The notes below the pieces were generated by a model. That model was given only the letters and a program-made list of their open reading frames with translations. It was not told the DNA's origin and searched no databases. Below, in pieces: positions 43,577 through 52,017 of a stretch of 52,106 nucleotides of DNA (the stretch's first letter is position 1; each line of letters opens with the position of its first letter). Origin of the DNA: Levilactobacillus zymae DSM 19395 (GTDB lineage Bacteria; Bacillota; Bacilli; Lactobacillales; Lactobacillaceae). The stretch covers positions 31,363-83,468 of the forward strand of contig NZ_AZDW01000058.1 in NCBI RefSeq assembly GCF_001434115.1. The letters run 5' to 3'. A program made the translations under genes and the position numbers.

Positions 43577-45298
43577 TTATTTCGTCGCGTCAAATTGGTA
43601 ACTGCCGCTGTAGAACGGTACCCGGTAAGCCCGGTAGGCGTAAGCCTTGGAGCCGGCGTTCTTCAGCGTGACGTTGAAGACTTGTTGGCCGGACTTGGTG
43701 ACTTCGATGACGTTACTTTCTTGACCGCCATTCTTGAACCCGAAGTCGATCAAGACGTTGCCGTTGCTTTGCTTTTCGGCGTACCCGATGACTGGCGTGA
43801 AGTTGGTCTTACCCAACGACTTCCCGTAGGCCCAGGTCTGCTTGATAGTCATGTTCTTGGTATCCACGTGGTACTGAACGGCCTGCGAGTACTTGCCCGA
43901 GGTCTTCTTGTTCCCGTTGGTGACGGCAATGTTGTTGTCGTAGAGCAGGAAGTCTTCGCTGGAGGCCTTGGCGCCGTTCCCGTTGTTCAACAGGTAAAGG
44001 CCGTGTTGGCCCCCGGTGATGGTGGTGCCCTTGGTTGGCTTCAACAGGTATTGCCGGTAGGCTTTTGGCCAGGTCTTGGCCTTCTTCCCACTGTAGATCC
44101 ACTTGATGTGGTCGGTCTTGTAGTCCAACTTCATGATCATGTCTTGGTTCCGACTGGAAATCACGATACTCTTGTCGTTCTTGTCGTAGTCGACGGCGTT
44201 TTGGTGCAGCCAATCGACCTTGTTGTCGCCACCCTTTTTGTAGGTGGACCACATCGACTTCGGCAGGAGTTTCTTCATATCAATGACCTTCACGATCTTC
44301 CCCGTATTGTGGTCGACTTCGATCATGGTGTCTTCCTTGTACTTGGACCCGTCGGACACGGTGGCTAAGAAGTTATGGTTGGGCAGTTCGACCAGGTCGT
44401 GGTGAATGACCGTGGTTTCGGTGTTGGCCTTGGCGGCCTTCTTGCTAACGCTGGAGGAGTCCGAACTACTGGTCTTGTTGGCAAACCCGTATTCCTTATA
44501 AACGCGGCCCAAGTAGTCGGTTTCAATCAGGTCGTTATACACGTCGGAGTCCACGTTCTTCTTGGACAGCAACATGATGTGCCCGTTGGACCACTGTTCG
44601 ATGGTGTGTTGGGAATAGTTGGTGTCGTACCACCGAACGTTACCGTCGGCGTCAATGGCCAGCGGTTGTTTGGTGGTCCGGTTGAGGATGGTCAATTTAT
44701 TCTTACCAATACTCATTTTGGACTTGTCGTTTTTGGTGACGGTCAGCGTGGCGTCCTTGATGTACTTAGGCAGCGCACCGGTCTTCATGGATAGGGTCTT
44801 GGTCTTGGTTTCTCCGTTTTTGTTGGTCGTGGTGATCTTGACCGTGTTGGTGGTGTCGGCGTACAGGCCAACCACGGGAACTTGATGGGACTTGGTGTAC
44901 CCGCCCTTGACCGTGTTGGTGATTGAGGTGTGGTCGGTCTTACCCACGACCGTGTAGCTGACCTTCTCGGCGTCACTGGTGGTAAACGTGACTAACGCGG
45001 ACAGGGGGGAGGAGCCGTAAGGGTTGACCTTCACGTAAGGATCGGTCAACGTGTATTTCGAGTTTTCGGCGGCAGCCTTATAGGTTGCCGTCAATTTTTT
45101 TTGTGCGTCTTGACGGGTGGTAATCACCTTGACGTCTAGGTTCTTCTTGATTTGCGCCGTGGTCAACGCGGTTTTGTTGTTCTTGATGCCGTACGACTTG
45201 GCCGCCTCGGACTTAGCGGAACAGCCGGCCAGGCCGACCGTGACTAGGGCGAGTGAGGCGATGACGAATCGTCGCCAACGCCGGTGAGTAGTTTGCAA
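43577..45298 (-). CDS. Arylsulfotransferase-family (ASST) lipoprotein
   Basis: A 573-aa exported protein. The lipobox LAGC near residue 26 anchors it outside the cell. The C-terminal two thirds form a beta-propeller of the ASST type: AIDADGNVRWY, HHDLVELPNHNFLATVSD, DWLHQNAVDYDKNDKSI with the likely active-site His, ISSRNQDMIMKLD and GQHGLYLLNNGN. Family members move a sulfuryl group from a phenyl sulfate to another phenol; activity in lactobacilli is unproven. TTG at 45298, 9 bases after AAGGAG, fits better than ATG at 45307, which touches that site. The leader holds a terminator-like hairpin. Confidence 0.85.
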   Translation of the reverse strand: MQTTHRRWRRFVIASLALVTVGLAGCSAKSEAAKSYGIKNNKTALTTAQIKKNLDVKVITTRQDAQKKLTATYKAAAENSKYTLTDPYVKVNPYGSSPLSALVTFTTSDAEKVSYTVVGKTDHTSITNTVKGGYTKSHQVPVVGLYADTTNTVKITTTNKNGETKTKTLSMKTGALPKYIKDATLTVTKNDKSKMSIGKNKLTILNRTTKQPLAIDADGNVRWYDTNYSQHTIEQWSNGHIMLLSKKNVDSDVYNDLIETDYLGRVYKEYGFANKTSSSDSSSVSKKAAKANTETTVIHHDLVELPNHNFLATVSDGSKYKEDTMIEVDHNTGKIVKVIDMKKLLPKSMWSTYKKGGDNKVDWLHQNAVDYDKNDKSIVISSRNQDMIMKLDYKTDHIKWIYSGKKAKTWPKAYRQYLLKPTKGTTITGGQHGLYLLNNGNGAKASSEDFLLYDNNIAVTNGNKKTSGKYSQAVQYHVDTKNMTIKQTWAYGKSLGKTNFTPVIGYAEKQSNGNVLIDFGFKNGGQESNVIEVTKSGQQVFNVTLKNAGSKAYAYRAYRVPFYSGSYQFDATK

Positions 45299-45325
45299 AT
45301 GAGCCATCTCCTTATAAAACTGCAA

Positions 45326-45365
45326 TAAAAATGGGGGACTGGTGGCGTCAGCCACCTATCCCCCA
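45326..45365 (-). promoter_or_regulatory. Terminator-like hairpin in the ASST gene leader
   Basis: Minus strand: TGGGGGA (45359-45365) pairs with TCCCCCA (45332-45338) and GGTGGC with GCCACC inside, followed by ATTTTTATTG. It lies only about 12 bases before the ribosome site, so it could act as an attenuator of this gene. The upstream 45366-45635 gap is AT-rich; two opposed promoters must lie there but I cannot place them confidently. Confidence 0.7.
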
Positions 45366-45635
45366 AGATATGTAACAGTTCCAATATATCATGGCTGTAA
45401 AACAATAACGTTACAGAATTCTGATAAAATTCCGAAGAAATTGTGATGAAGTTGTGAAGTTCGGCCGGTATCCTGCCAAACGGCGGCGTTTTTCTTGATT
45501 TTGATGAAAACGGTTCCTAAGAAAATCATATTTTTCGCTTAGCAAATCATCAGGACCGCCCCCTAGAGCCCGTGCTATAACGGGGATACGCTGTTGCTGA
45601 GCCAACAGCCGCACTTTGACAAAAGAGGTGAGACC

Positions 45636-46865
45636 GTGGCCCAAAATCATCCCGCAACGCCCCGCCGCTACCTGCACGAGGTTGACCTCATGCGGATCAT
45701 CTTCATTGGCGGGGTGTTGCTCAACCACACCACGACCGCGTTTGCTTCGCGGCTGGTCGCCACGAGTAATAGCCATTTAGTTCTCGAAATGACGCACTTG
45801 ATGCTCCATTTTACCCGGATGGGCTTCATGTTTATGAGCGGCTTGGTCCTAGTCTTGAACTACTACCACCGCGACCCGCACTGGTGGCACTTCTGGCGCA
45901 AACGGTATCTGAGCGTGGGCGTTCCTTATGTGGGCTGGAACACCATCATTCTGTTAGTCGTGACGCTGGGGGCCGGCAAGGCGATCGACTGGGCCGCCTA
46001 CTGGGCGCACCTGGGCAACGCCGTGCAGTACGGGAACGAATATTACATGTACTACATCTTAGTGACCTTCCAGCTTTACCTGATTTTCCCCCTGCTGGTG
46101 GGTCTCTTCAAACGATTTCCCGACCGGCACCTGGCCATCCTAGGCTTTAGTGTCGTGATTCAGTTCCTACTACTCATTTGGCTCAAGTACTGGTTCCCCC
46201 AGCTTGACCGGAGTAATTGGTGGTACCTCTTTCGCTACTACGGCAACAACGTGCTGGTCTATCAGGTGTACTTCGTGGCGGGCGCCTTCGTGGCCATCCA
46301 CTACGACGACGTGGATGCCTGGATTCAGGCCCACCACCGCTTGTTAGGCTGGACCACGTTGGTGCTAGCGCTGGGGACGATTGGCCTGTATTTCGGCGAC
46401 CAAAACGTCTTACATCTCAGCTTGGGGGCGACCCAGTCGGTCCATCAACCCTACATCATGGTCTACGACCTCTTCATGATTGCCTTTGTCTTCTGGCTCG
46501 GTCGGCAATACGCCCATGCCCGTGAGCATGGCTTGCCGGTCTTTCTCGATCAGTCGATCAAGGCCCTAGCCAAGGTTTCCTTTGGCTTATATCTAGTTCA
46601 GACGCTGCCGTTACTGGTTCTCGACGGCGCGTTAACGCAAATCCACCTCCCGGCTTGGGCGTTGTTAGCCCTGTTACCGGTGGGCTACGCCTGGGTCTTA
46701 GGCGGTTCATTTGCGATTGCTTGGTTCTGTTACCGGGTTCCCCCGTTTGGCGCCCTCATCGGTCGACCGCAGTGGCACCCGTGGAAAGGAGTACATGCTT
46801 ATGTCCAAAATCACGTTAAAACTCACCCAACAATTACAGCAGGCGACAAGTCAGAAACTCATTAA
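45636..46865 (+). CDS. Membrane acyltransferase (acyltransferase 3 family)
   Basis: A 409-aa protein with about ten membrane helices. The first helix carries the family pattern EVDLMRIIFIGGVLLNHTTTAF with the conserved His, followed by FMFMSGLVLVLNYYHRDP and the FWRKRYLSVGVPY basic segment. Members O-acylate sugars, wall polymers or lipids. Start: GTG at 45636, 4 bases after AGAGGTGA. The end overlaps the next gene, an acyl-CoA ligase, by 65 bases, so the two are translated together and probably act in one acylation route. Confidence 0.87.
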   Translation: MAQNHPATPRRYLHEVDLMRIIFIGGVLLNHTTTAFASRLVATSNSHLVLEMTHLMLHFTRMGFMFMSGLVLVLNYYHRDPHWWHFWRKRYLSVGVPYVGWNTIILLVVTLGAGKAIDWAAYWAHLGNAVQYGNEYYMYYILVTFQLYLIFPLLVGLFKRFPDRHLAILGFSVVIQFLLLIWLKYWFPQLDRSNWWYLFRYYGNNVLVYQVYFVAGAFVAIHYDDVDAWIQAHHRLLGWTTLVLALGTIGLYFGDQNVLHLSLGATQSVHQPYIMVYDLFMIAFVFWLGRQYAHAREHGLPVFLDQSIKALAKVSFGLYLVQTLPLLVLDGALTQIHLPAWALLALLPVGYAWVLGGSFAIAWFCYRVPPFGALIGRPQWHPWKGVHAYVQNHVKTHPTITAGDKSETH

Positions 46866-48309
46866 AGACACCACTCTGGAACGGTGGTTTACCGGTGGCG
46901 ACCTGGCCGCCGACGTCGATCAGCTGACCGACCACCTCCGTAGCCTCGAAGTGGGGCACGGCGACGTGGTGCTGGTCTGCTTACCCAACACGGCGGTCTA
47001 TCCGGTCTTGACCCAGGCCATCTGGGAGGTTGGCGCGGTGATGCACCCGATTGCCGCCAAGACCCCGGCCGCCGAGTTGCAGGCCGCCTTAGCCGAACAC
47101 GATTACGCTGCCAGCGTGGTAGCGGCCGACCTGGTCGACGCCGTGACGGCGACGCGCCAGACCACGGTCGCCCAGCTACAGCTCAACACCGCACCGACCC
47201 TGAGCCTGATTCGTGACCTCGACGTGACCGGTCATGCGGCCGCCACGCCGACCGAAGAGGACCTGGCGTTGATCCTGAACACGTCGGGGACCACCGGTAA
47301 ACCCAAGCGGGTGGGGTTGACCCATAACCTGTTGCGGCATGGCGCCGAGCATGACATTGCCAGCCACCGCCTGACGGCCCACGACACCACCATGATCGTG
47401 ATGCCGCTGTTTCACATCAACGCGCAGGTGGTCTCGGTCCTGTCCACGCGGTTGTCCGGCGGGAAAATCGTGATTACCCCCAAGTTTTCGGCGCACCGGT
47501 TCTGGCCACAGGTCCAAGATAACCACGTGACCTGGGTCTCCGCGGTCCCCACAATCTTAAACATCCTCTTACTCAACGCGGCGGCCCGGGAAAGCTACAC
47601 CGGCAAGACCCATCTGCGGTTCGTGCGGTGTTCGTCGTTCTCGTTGCCCCTCGATAAGCTGACCCAGTTCGAACAAACCTACCACACCCGCATCTTGGAA
47701 GGCTACGGGATGACCGAGACCGCCAGTCAATGCACGCTCAATCCGTTTGACGCGCCCAAGGTGGGGTCGGTGGGCAAGCCGGTCGGCACCGACGTGGCCA
47801 TCCTGGTCGACGGCCACCTGACCCACGCCAGCCGGACCAGTGGTGAGATCGCCGTGCGTGGCGACCACGTGATCCACAGTTACCTGGACCCGCACCCGGA
47901 TTCCTTCTATCAAGGCTGGTTTCTGACCGGTGACCTGGGGTACTTCGATGAAGACGGGTACTTATTTATTAATGGTCGAAAAAAGGATATTATTAGTGTA
48001 GGTGGTGAAAAGGTCGCCCCCGCCCACGTGGAAAACGTCTTGAGTCAATTGCCGTTCGTCAAAGAAGTCACGGTGATTGGGACGCCGGACGACCTCTATG
48101 GCGAAGCGGTCACCGCGGTGGTTATTAGCCAACCCGGGGACCAAACCGACCAACAGCGGGCAATTTTAGCACAGGCTCAGGCGAACTTAGCGCCGTATGA
48201 ACGGCCGAAACGCGTCCTGTTCGTGCACGATTATCCGCGCAACGCCACCGGGAAAGTCGTACGGCCCCAACTACGGCGGCAACTGGCCGCCCAACGGAGC
48301 GTCGGCTAA
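46801..48309 (+). CDS. Acyl-CoA/acyl-acid ligase (ANL superfamily)
   Basis: A 502-aa adenylate-forming enzyme that would activate a carboxylic acid with ATP and CoA. ANL motifs: LILNTSGTTGKPK (P-loop, about residue 157), VMPLFHINAQ, EGYGMTETASQ, GWFLTGDLG, GRKKDIISVGGEKV and the C-terminal catalytic Lys in RNATGKVVR. The ATG at 46801 is chosen since AGGAG lies 9 bases upstream; the one at 46795 is too near. It begins inside the acyltransferase gene. The acid is unknown; it may supply the acyl donor for that membrane acyltransferase. Confidence 0.9.
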   Translation: MSKITLKLTQQLQQATSQKLIKDTTLERWFTGGDLAADVDQLTDHLRSLEVGHGDVVLVCLPNTAVYPVLTQAIWEVGAVMHPIAAKTPAAELQAALAEHDYAASVVAADLVDAVTATRQTTVAQLQLNTAPTLSLIRDLDVTGHAAATPTEEDLALILNTSGTTGKPKRVGLTHNLLRHGAEHDIASHRLTAHDTTMIVMPLFHINAQVVSVLSTRLSGGKIVITPKFSAHRFWPQVQDNHVTWVSAVPTILNILLLNAAARESYTGKTHLRFVRCSSFSLPLDKLTQFEQTYHTRILEGYGMTETASQCTLNPFDAPKVGSVGKPVGTDVAILVDGHLTHASRTSGEIAVRGDHVIHSYLDPHPDSFYQGWFLTGDLGYFDEDGYLFINGRKKDIISVGGEKVAPAHVENVLSQLPFVKEVTVIGTPDDLYGEAVTAVVISQPGDQTDQQRAILAQAQANLAPYERPKRVLFVHDYPRNATGKVVRPQLRRQLAAQRSVG

Positions 48310-48332
48310 TCTGATTGAAGGATCGTGACGAC

Positions 48333-49460
48333 ATGACGCGAGTAGTAATTGCGGCGGATTCATTTAAGGGTAGTGCCACTTCTACGGAAGTGAATCAGTA
48401 TTTGGCAGCGGGCGTTAAACGAGCGGCGCCGGACGCCGAAGTTCAAACGGCGGCGATTGCCGACGGCGGTGCGGGCACCGTCAAGGCGGTGATTGACGCG
48501 GTGGGCGGCCAACTGATGACCACCTCGGTGTTGGGTCCCCTGGGTAAGAACGTGGACGCGCAATGGGGAATGCTAGACGACCATACGGCCATTATCGAAG
48601 TGGCCGCGGCCGTGGGCTTGACCCTGGTCGGGGAGACCCTGGTGCCGGTCTCGTCCAGTACCTACGGCGTTGGGGAATTGATCAGCGCCGCGATGGATCA
48701 GGGTGCCACCACGATTTACGTGGGCTTGGGCGACAGTGCCTCCACGGACGGTGGGGCCGGTATGCTGGTGGCCCTGGGCGCGGGGCTCATCGACAATAAC
48801 CAACAAAAGCTCGACCTGGGTGGCGGGAGCCTGATGCGCTTAGGCCACGTTAGTTTCCGCGGCCTGGACGAGCGCTTAAAGCACACGACCTTGATTGGGC
48901 TGACCGACGTGACCAATCCGTTGACCGGTCCGGAAGGGGCCGCCGCGGTTTTTGGGCCGCAGAAGGGTGCCCAGCACGAAATGATTGCCCGGTTGAACCA
49001 AGGCTTAGCCCGGTTACGGACCTTCGTGCCGATGCCAGATGGGCTGGCGGCGAGTCGCCAACCCGGTGCCGGGGCCGCCGGTGGGACCGGCTTTGGACTC
49101 TTGGCCCTGGGCGGTCAACTCAAACCCGGTGCCAAGACGGTGCAGACCTTGACCAAGCTCGACGACCAACTCGCCACGGCCGACTTTGTGATTACCGGCG
49201 AAGGGCGGGCGGACAGCCAATCGCTGACCGGCAAGGCACCGATTGCGGTCGCTAACCTGGCCCAAGCACGGCACTTACCCGTCGCCTTGGTCGCCGGCAG
49301 CGTTCAGGGCAGCCTGGCTAAGATCCAGGCGACCGGGGTCCACGACGTCATCGTCTCGACGCCGGAGGGCATGACCGTTGCCGACGCCATGGCCCAAACA
49401 CCCGACTTGTTGACGCAGGCGGGGGCTAAGGCCATGTTGACCTACTTAGCAGAACATTAA
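48333..49460 (+). CDS. Glycerate kinase
   Basis: Phosphorylates glycerate to 2- or 3-phosphoglycerate. A 375-aa protein of the GK-I family: VVIAADSFKGSATSTEV at the start, AIADGGAGTVKAV (near 35-47), GLGDSASTDGGAGML and FVITGEGRADSQSLTGKAP. The ATG at 48333 has AAGGA about 10 bases upstream. It follows the acyl-CoA ligase by 23 bases and is likely in the same transcript, though a pathway link is not evident. A perfect terminator follows. Confidence 0.93.
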   Translation: MTRVVIAADSFKGSATSTEVNQYLAAGVKRAAPDAEVQTAAIADGGAGTVKAVIDAVGGQLMTTSVLGPLGKNVDAQWGMLDDHTAIIEVAAAVGLTLVGETLVPVSSSTYGVGELISAAMDQGATTIYVGLGDSASTDGGAGMLVALGAGLIDNNQQKLDLGGGSLMRLGHVSFRGLDERLKHTTLIGLTDVTNPLTGPEGAAAVFGPQKGAQHEMIARLNQGLARLRTFVPMPDGLAASRQPGAGAAGGTGFGLLALGGQLKPGAKTVQTLTKLDDQLATADFVITGEGRADSQSLTGKAPIAVANLAQARHLPVALVAGSVQGSLAKIQATGVHDVIVSTPEGMTVADAMAQTPDLLTQAGAKAMLTYLAEH

Positions 49461-49469
49461 ATCGACATG

Positions 49470-49513
49470 AAAATAACCCGGGAAATGGTAGTTAAATTTC
49501 CCGGGTTATTTTG
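49470..49513. terminator. Terminator of the acyltransferase-ligase-glycerate kinase unit
   Basis: AAATAACCCGGGAAAT and ATTTCCCGGGTTATTTT arms, perfect, with flanking A and T runs. Confidence 0.93.
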
Positions 49514-49516
49514 GGT

Positions 49517-49551
49517 TGACAAACTGAATGAATAAATATATTATTCATTCA
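49517..49551. promoter_or_regulatory. TetR promoter with operator O1
   Basis: TTGACA (49517-49522), 16 bases, TATTAT (49539-49544). It is overlapped by the perfect palindrome with 11-bp arms TGAATGAATAA/TTATTCATTCA (49525-49551), so the regulator can repress itself. Confidence 0.88.
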
Positions 49552-49571
49552 TTGACAAAGGAGCGTTTAGC

Positions 49572-50135
49572 ATGGAGAAACAACAACAGCTACTGACCGC
49601 GGCGTATCACTTGTTTAAAACCAAGGGATTCAAGGCCACCAGTATTGCGGAGATCGCCGCGGCGGCCCAGGTCGCAGTCGGCACGTTTTATAACTTCTAC
49701 GATTCTAAGGCGGCCATTTTTTTACAAATTTATACGGCCGAAAACGAGCGGGTGAAGGCTAACATCATTGCGGCCGTCGATTTAGACGCTGACCCGTTGC
49801 CGTTAGTCCGGCAGGTGGTCCACGAGATCATGGTTCAATCACAGGATAATTTGATTTTGCAAGAGTGGTTCGACAATCCCAAGCTCAACGCCTTGATCGC
49901 GCAGACGGCCCCGTCCGCCGTGGAAACCAGTCTGGTCTACACGACGTTTGTTCGGTTGCTCGACCGGTGGCAAGCGCGTGGTTTATTGGCCCCGGGGATG
50001 ACCCAGGCGCGCGGATTAAGCCTCTTTAACGCCGTGGTCGTCGTTGATTTTCACCAAAGCGAAATCACCACGACGGACTATGCGCAGGTCTTGGACGATT
50101 TGATTACGGGCATGTTAGCGGTGATCTTGAAATAG
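49572..50135 (+). CDS. TetR-family repressor
   Basis: A 187-aa regulator with the TetR helix-turn-helix at the N-terminus: LLTAAYHLFKTKGFKATSIA, then VAVGTFYNFYDSKAAIF. The C-terminal ligand domain is of ordinary size. The operator palindrome is found both at its own promoter and before the next gene, so the two are co-regulated. AAAGGAG lies about 8 bases before the ATG. The effector is unknown; membrane or wall stress is a guess from the target. Confidence 0.92.
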   Translation: MEKQQQLLTAAYHLFKTKGFKATSIAEIAAAAQVAVGTFYNFYDSKAAIFLQIYTAENERVKANIIAAVDLDADPLPLVRQVVHEIMVQSQDNLILQEWFDNPKLNALIAQTAPSAVETSLVYTTFVRLLDRWQARGLLAPGMTQARGLSLFNAVVVVDFHQSEITTTDYAQVLDDLITGMLAVILK

Positions 50136-50160
50136 GTCATCGTCTTTTTAACGCTAAAAA

Positions 50161-50187
50161 TGAATGAATTTAAAATATATTCATTCA
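50161..50187. promoter_or_regulatory. TetR operator O2 before the DUF4097-like gene
   Basis: A second 27-base palindrome with the same 9-bp arms (TGAATGAAT/ATTCATTCA) as O1. A promoter TTAACG, 17 bases, TAAAAT overlaps it. Confidence 0.85.
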
Positions 50188-50205
50188 CAACTGGAGGAAT
50201 GCATT

Positions 50206-50883
50206 ATGAAAAGAGTGTTACGGGTGCTTTTAAGTGGGTTAATCGTGATTGGATTGGGGTTGGGCGGTCTCACGTGGTGGGCGGTCAGTGCGCAAAAACG
50301 GCTCAACGTGAACATGGGGACGGTCAAGTCGTTGACCACCCGGCGAATCACCGTGCAAACGCCCCGACAACTACAACTGACGGTGCGCACGGCGGTGGTC
50401 CACATCCAGGCCGGGTCCACCCCGCAATTGCGGTTGGCAAACGTTAGCCGCGGACAGTATCGGGTCACGCAGCGAAACGGTGTTCTGCGTTTGACAGAAA
50501 CGGCGGCGGGAAAGCATCAGTTAGAGATTGGTCGCTCGCCGTACATCACGTTGACGGTGCCCCGGGCCACCTTAAAGGTGGTGCGCGTCAACTAATTGAA
50601 CGGCACGCTAAACTTGACCCAGTTGACCGTCGACCATCTGGAAATCCACCATCAAAACGGGACAACGACGGGGACGGCTTTAACGCTTATGGGCGCTAGT
50701 CGACTGGTTAAAACTAACGGACGCACGACCTTGAAGCGTCTGCAAACGTCCGGGCTGGTGGTGACGGTCAAGAATGGCCAATTCAAGCGTAACGGTCAGC
50801 GCCAAAAGACCCCGTACCACCAGGTCGGCCAAGCGCCACTGGTAATCACCAGTGGCTCCGGGCAAGTGGCGGTGAGCGAGTGA
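50206..50883 (+). pseudogene. DUF4097-like membrane-anchored protein split by an in-frame stop
   Basis: ATG at 50206 (GGAGG 9 bases upstream) opens a frame that stops at TAA (codon 130, 50593-50595) and continues open in the same frame to 50883, 225 codons in all. It has an N-terminal membrane anchor (VLLSGLIVIGLGLGGLTWWA), then repeating beta-strand segments as in DUF4097 adhesin-like proteins: the break falls between VVRVN and LNGTLNLTQLTV, in the middle of a strand repeat. A TTG follows the stop at once and could allow poor restart. It is controlled by the TetR protein upstream. Unbroken relatives would be about 225 aa. Confidence 0.75.
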
Positions 50884-50914
50884 GACCAGCCATGGTTTTC
50901 GTTGGCGGAAGTGC

Positions 50915-50958
50915 TAAAAAAGGCTTCTAGCGGCGTGTAGCCGGAGATAGAAGCCTTT
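50915..50958 (-). terminator. Terminator of the NlpC/P60 gene
   Basis: Minus-strand AAAGGCTTCTA and TAGAAGCCTTT arms followed by T6. Confidence 0.9.
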
Positions 50959-50970
50959 CGCAAAATCGAT

Positions 50971-52017
50971 TTAATTAAAAACGCGGGCGATTCCCGCCAC
51001 GTCAGACCGTTGGCCGTTCTTAATGGGTTGGACCATGATCCGGGGTGGCCAGCTCTCGATGACCCGGTTGTGGCCGAGATACAGGGCCACGTGCCAGATG
51101 GTGCGGGTCCCAGGTTGGTAATAGAAGACCAGGTCGCCGCGTTGCCGGTTACGGTAGGCCACGTGCTTGAACTTCTTGCTAGCCCAGAGGTTCCGGGAGT
51201 TCCATTCGTTGCCCGGGTAGGCGTGGTGAATCGCACTGATCGGCGCCGGGTTGATTCCACCGGCGTATAACGCCTGCATGACTAGGCCGGAACAGTCCGT
51301 CCCGTAGCTGGGTTTAGACGAGGAACCGACTAAGTACGGGTTACCCTTGTACTTGTAAGCCTGCTTGATCATGGCCTCGATGTGCGCGGAGCGGCCGTTC
51401 CAGGCGTGGGCGCCTAGAGGGGCCACGTAACTGTCGATGCTCTTGAAGCTGGACTTAGAGAAGCCCAACTTGACCCAGGTCTTTTCGTTGACGTTCCCCG
51501 TAACCTTTAAGCCATGTTTACGTTGGAAGGCCTTGACGGCGTTGTAGGTAGCCTGATTGTACTTGTTATACCCGTTAGCCGTGCCGAGGCGCCGCATGAT
51601 TTTCCAGGTCTTGATGCCTTCGTAGTTACGCTTGACGGTGTAACCGACCTTGCCGTAAGGCTTGATCTGGTGGTAGTTGACCTGGTAGTAGCGCTTGGGA
51701 TTCTGGTAGCCGGCCGTTTTGGCGACGAAGGCCTTATTGGCCGTGACGTACTTACCCGTGTTGGTCTTGAGAACGGGGGCCTTACCCTTTGGCGTGACGA
51801 CCTTGGAAATCTTGGCGTAGTGGTCCGCCTTAATGGTCTGGGCCTTCTGGGTCCGCGCGGCGTTCTTATAGTAAACGACCGTTTTCTTGGTCCGGATGAT
51901 TTGGGGGTTAGTGGTGTAGTAGTCGCTCTTAGCGGCCGCGGGCGTGGTGATGAGACTCAACCCGCATGCGGCGGCCAAGGCGAGACTGGCGGCCCCGATG
52001 ACTGATTTATGAAACAC
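50971..52017 (-). CDS. Secreted NlpC/P60 peptidoglycan hydrolase with PG-binding domain
   Basis: A 348-aa wall hydrolase. It has a signal peptide (LALAAACGLSLITTPAAA, cut before KSD) and an SH3-like stretch with KTVVYYKNAARTQKA. A peptidoglycan-binding type 1 domain follows (YNKYNQATYNAVKAFQRKHGLKVTG-like region, about residues 155-195). The C-terminal NlpC/P60 domain has the catalytic Cys in YGTDCSGLVM and His in WHVALYLGH. It probably cuts between D-Glu and the diamino acid. Start: GTG at 52017, 7 bases after GGAGG; the frame upstream lacks a ribosome site. The bases 52018-52106 are its promoter side. Confidence 0.9.
   Translation of the reverse strand: MFHKSVIGAASLALAAACGLSLITTPAAAKSDYYTTNPQIIRTKKTVVYYKNAARTQKAQTIKADHYAKISKVVTPKGKAPVLKTNTGKYVTANKAFVAKTAGYQNPKRYYQVNYHQIKPYGKVGYTVKRNYEGIKTWKIMRRLGTANGYNKYNQATYNAVKAFQRKHGLKVTGNVNEKTWVKLGFSKSSFKSIDSYVAPLGAHAWNGRSAHIEAMIKQAYKYKGNPYLVGSSSKPSYGTDCSGLVMQALYAGGINPAPISAIHHAYPGNEWNSRNLWASKKFKHVAYRNRQRGDLVFYYQPGTRTIWHVALYLGHNRVIESWPPRIMVQPIKNGQRSDVAGIARVFN

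Noticed and set aside
50596-50883. Separate small gene starting at TTG after the DUF4097 stop
   Set aside because: No ribosome site, same frame, and the sequence continues the same strand-repeat domain.
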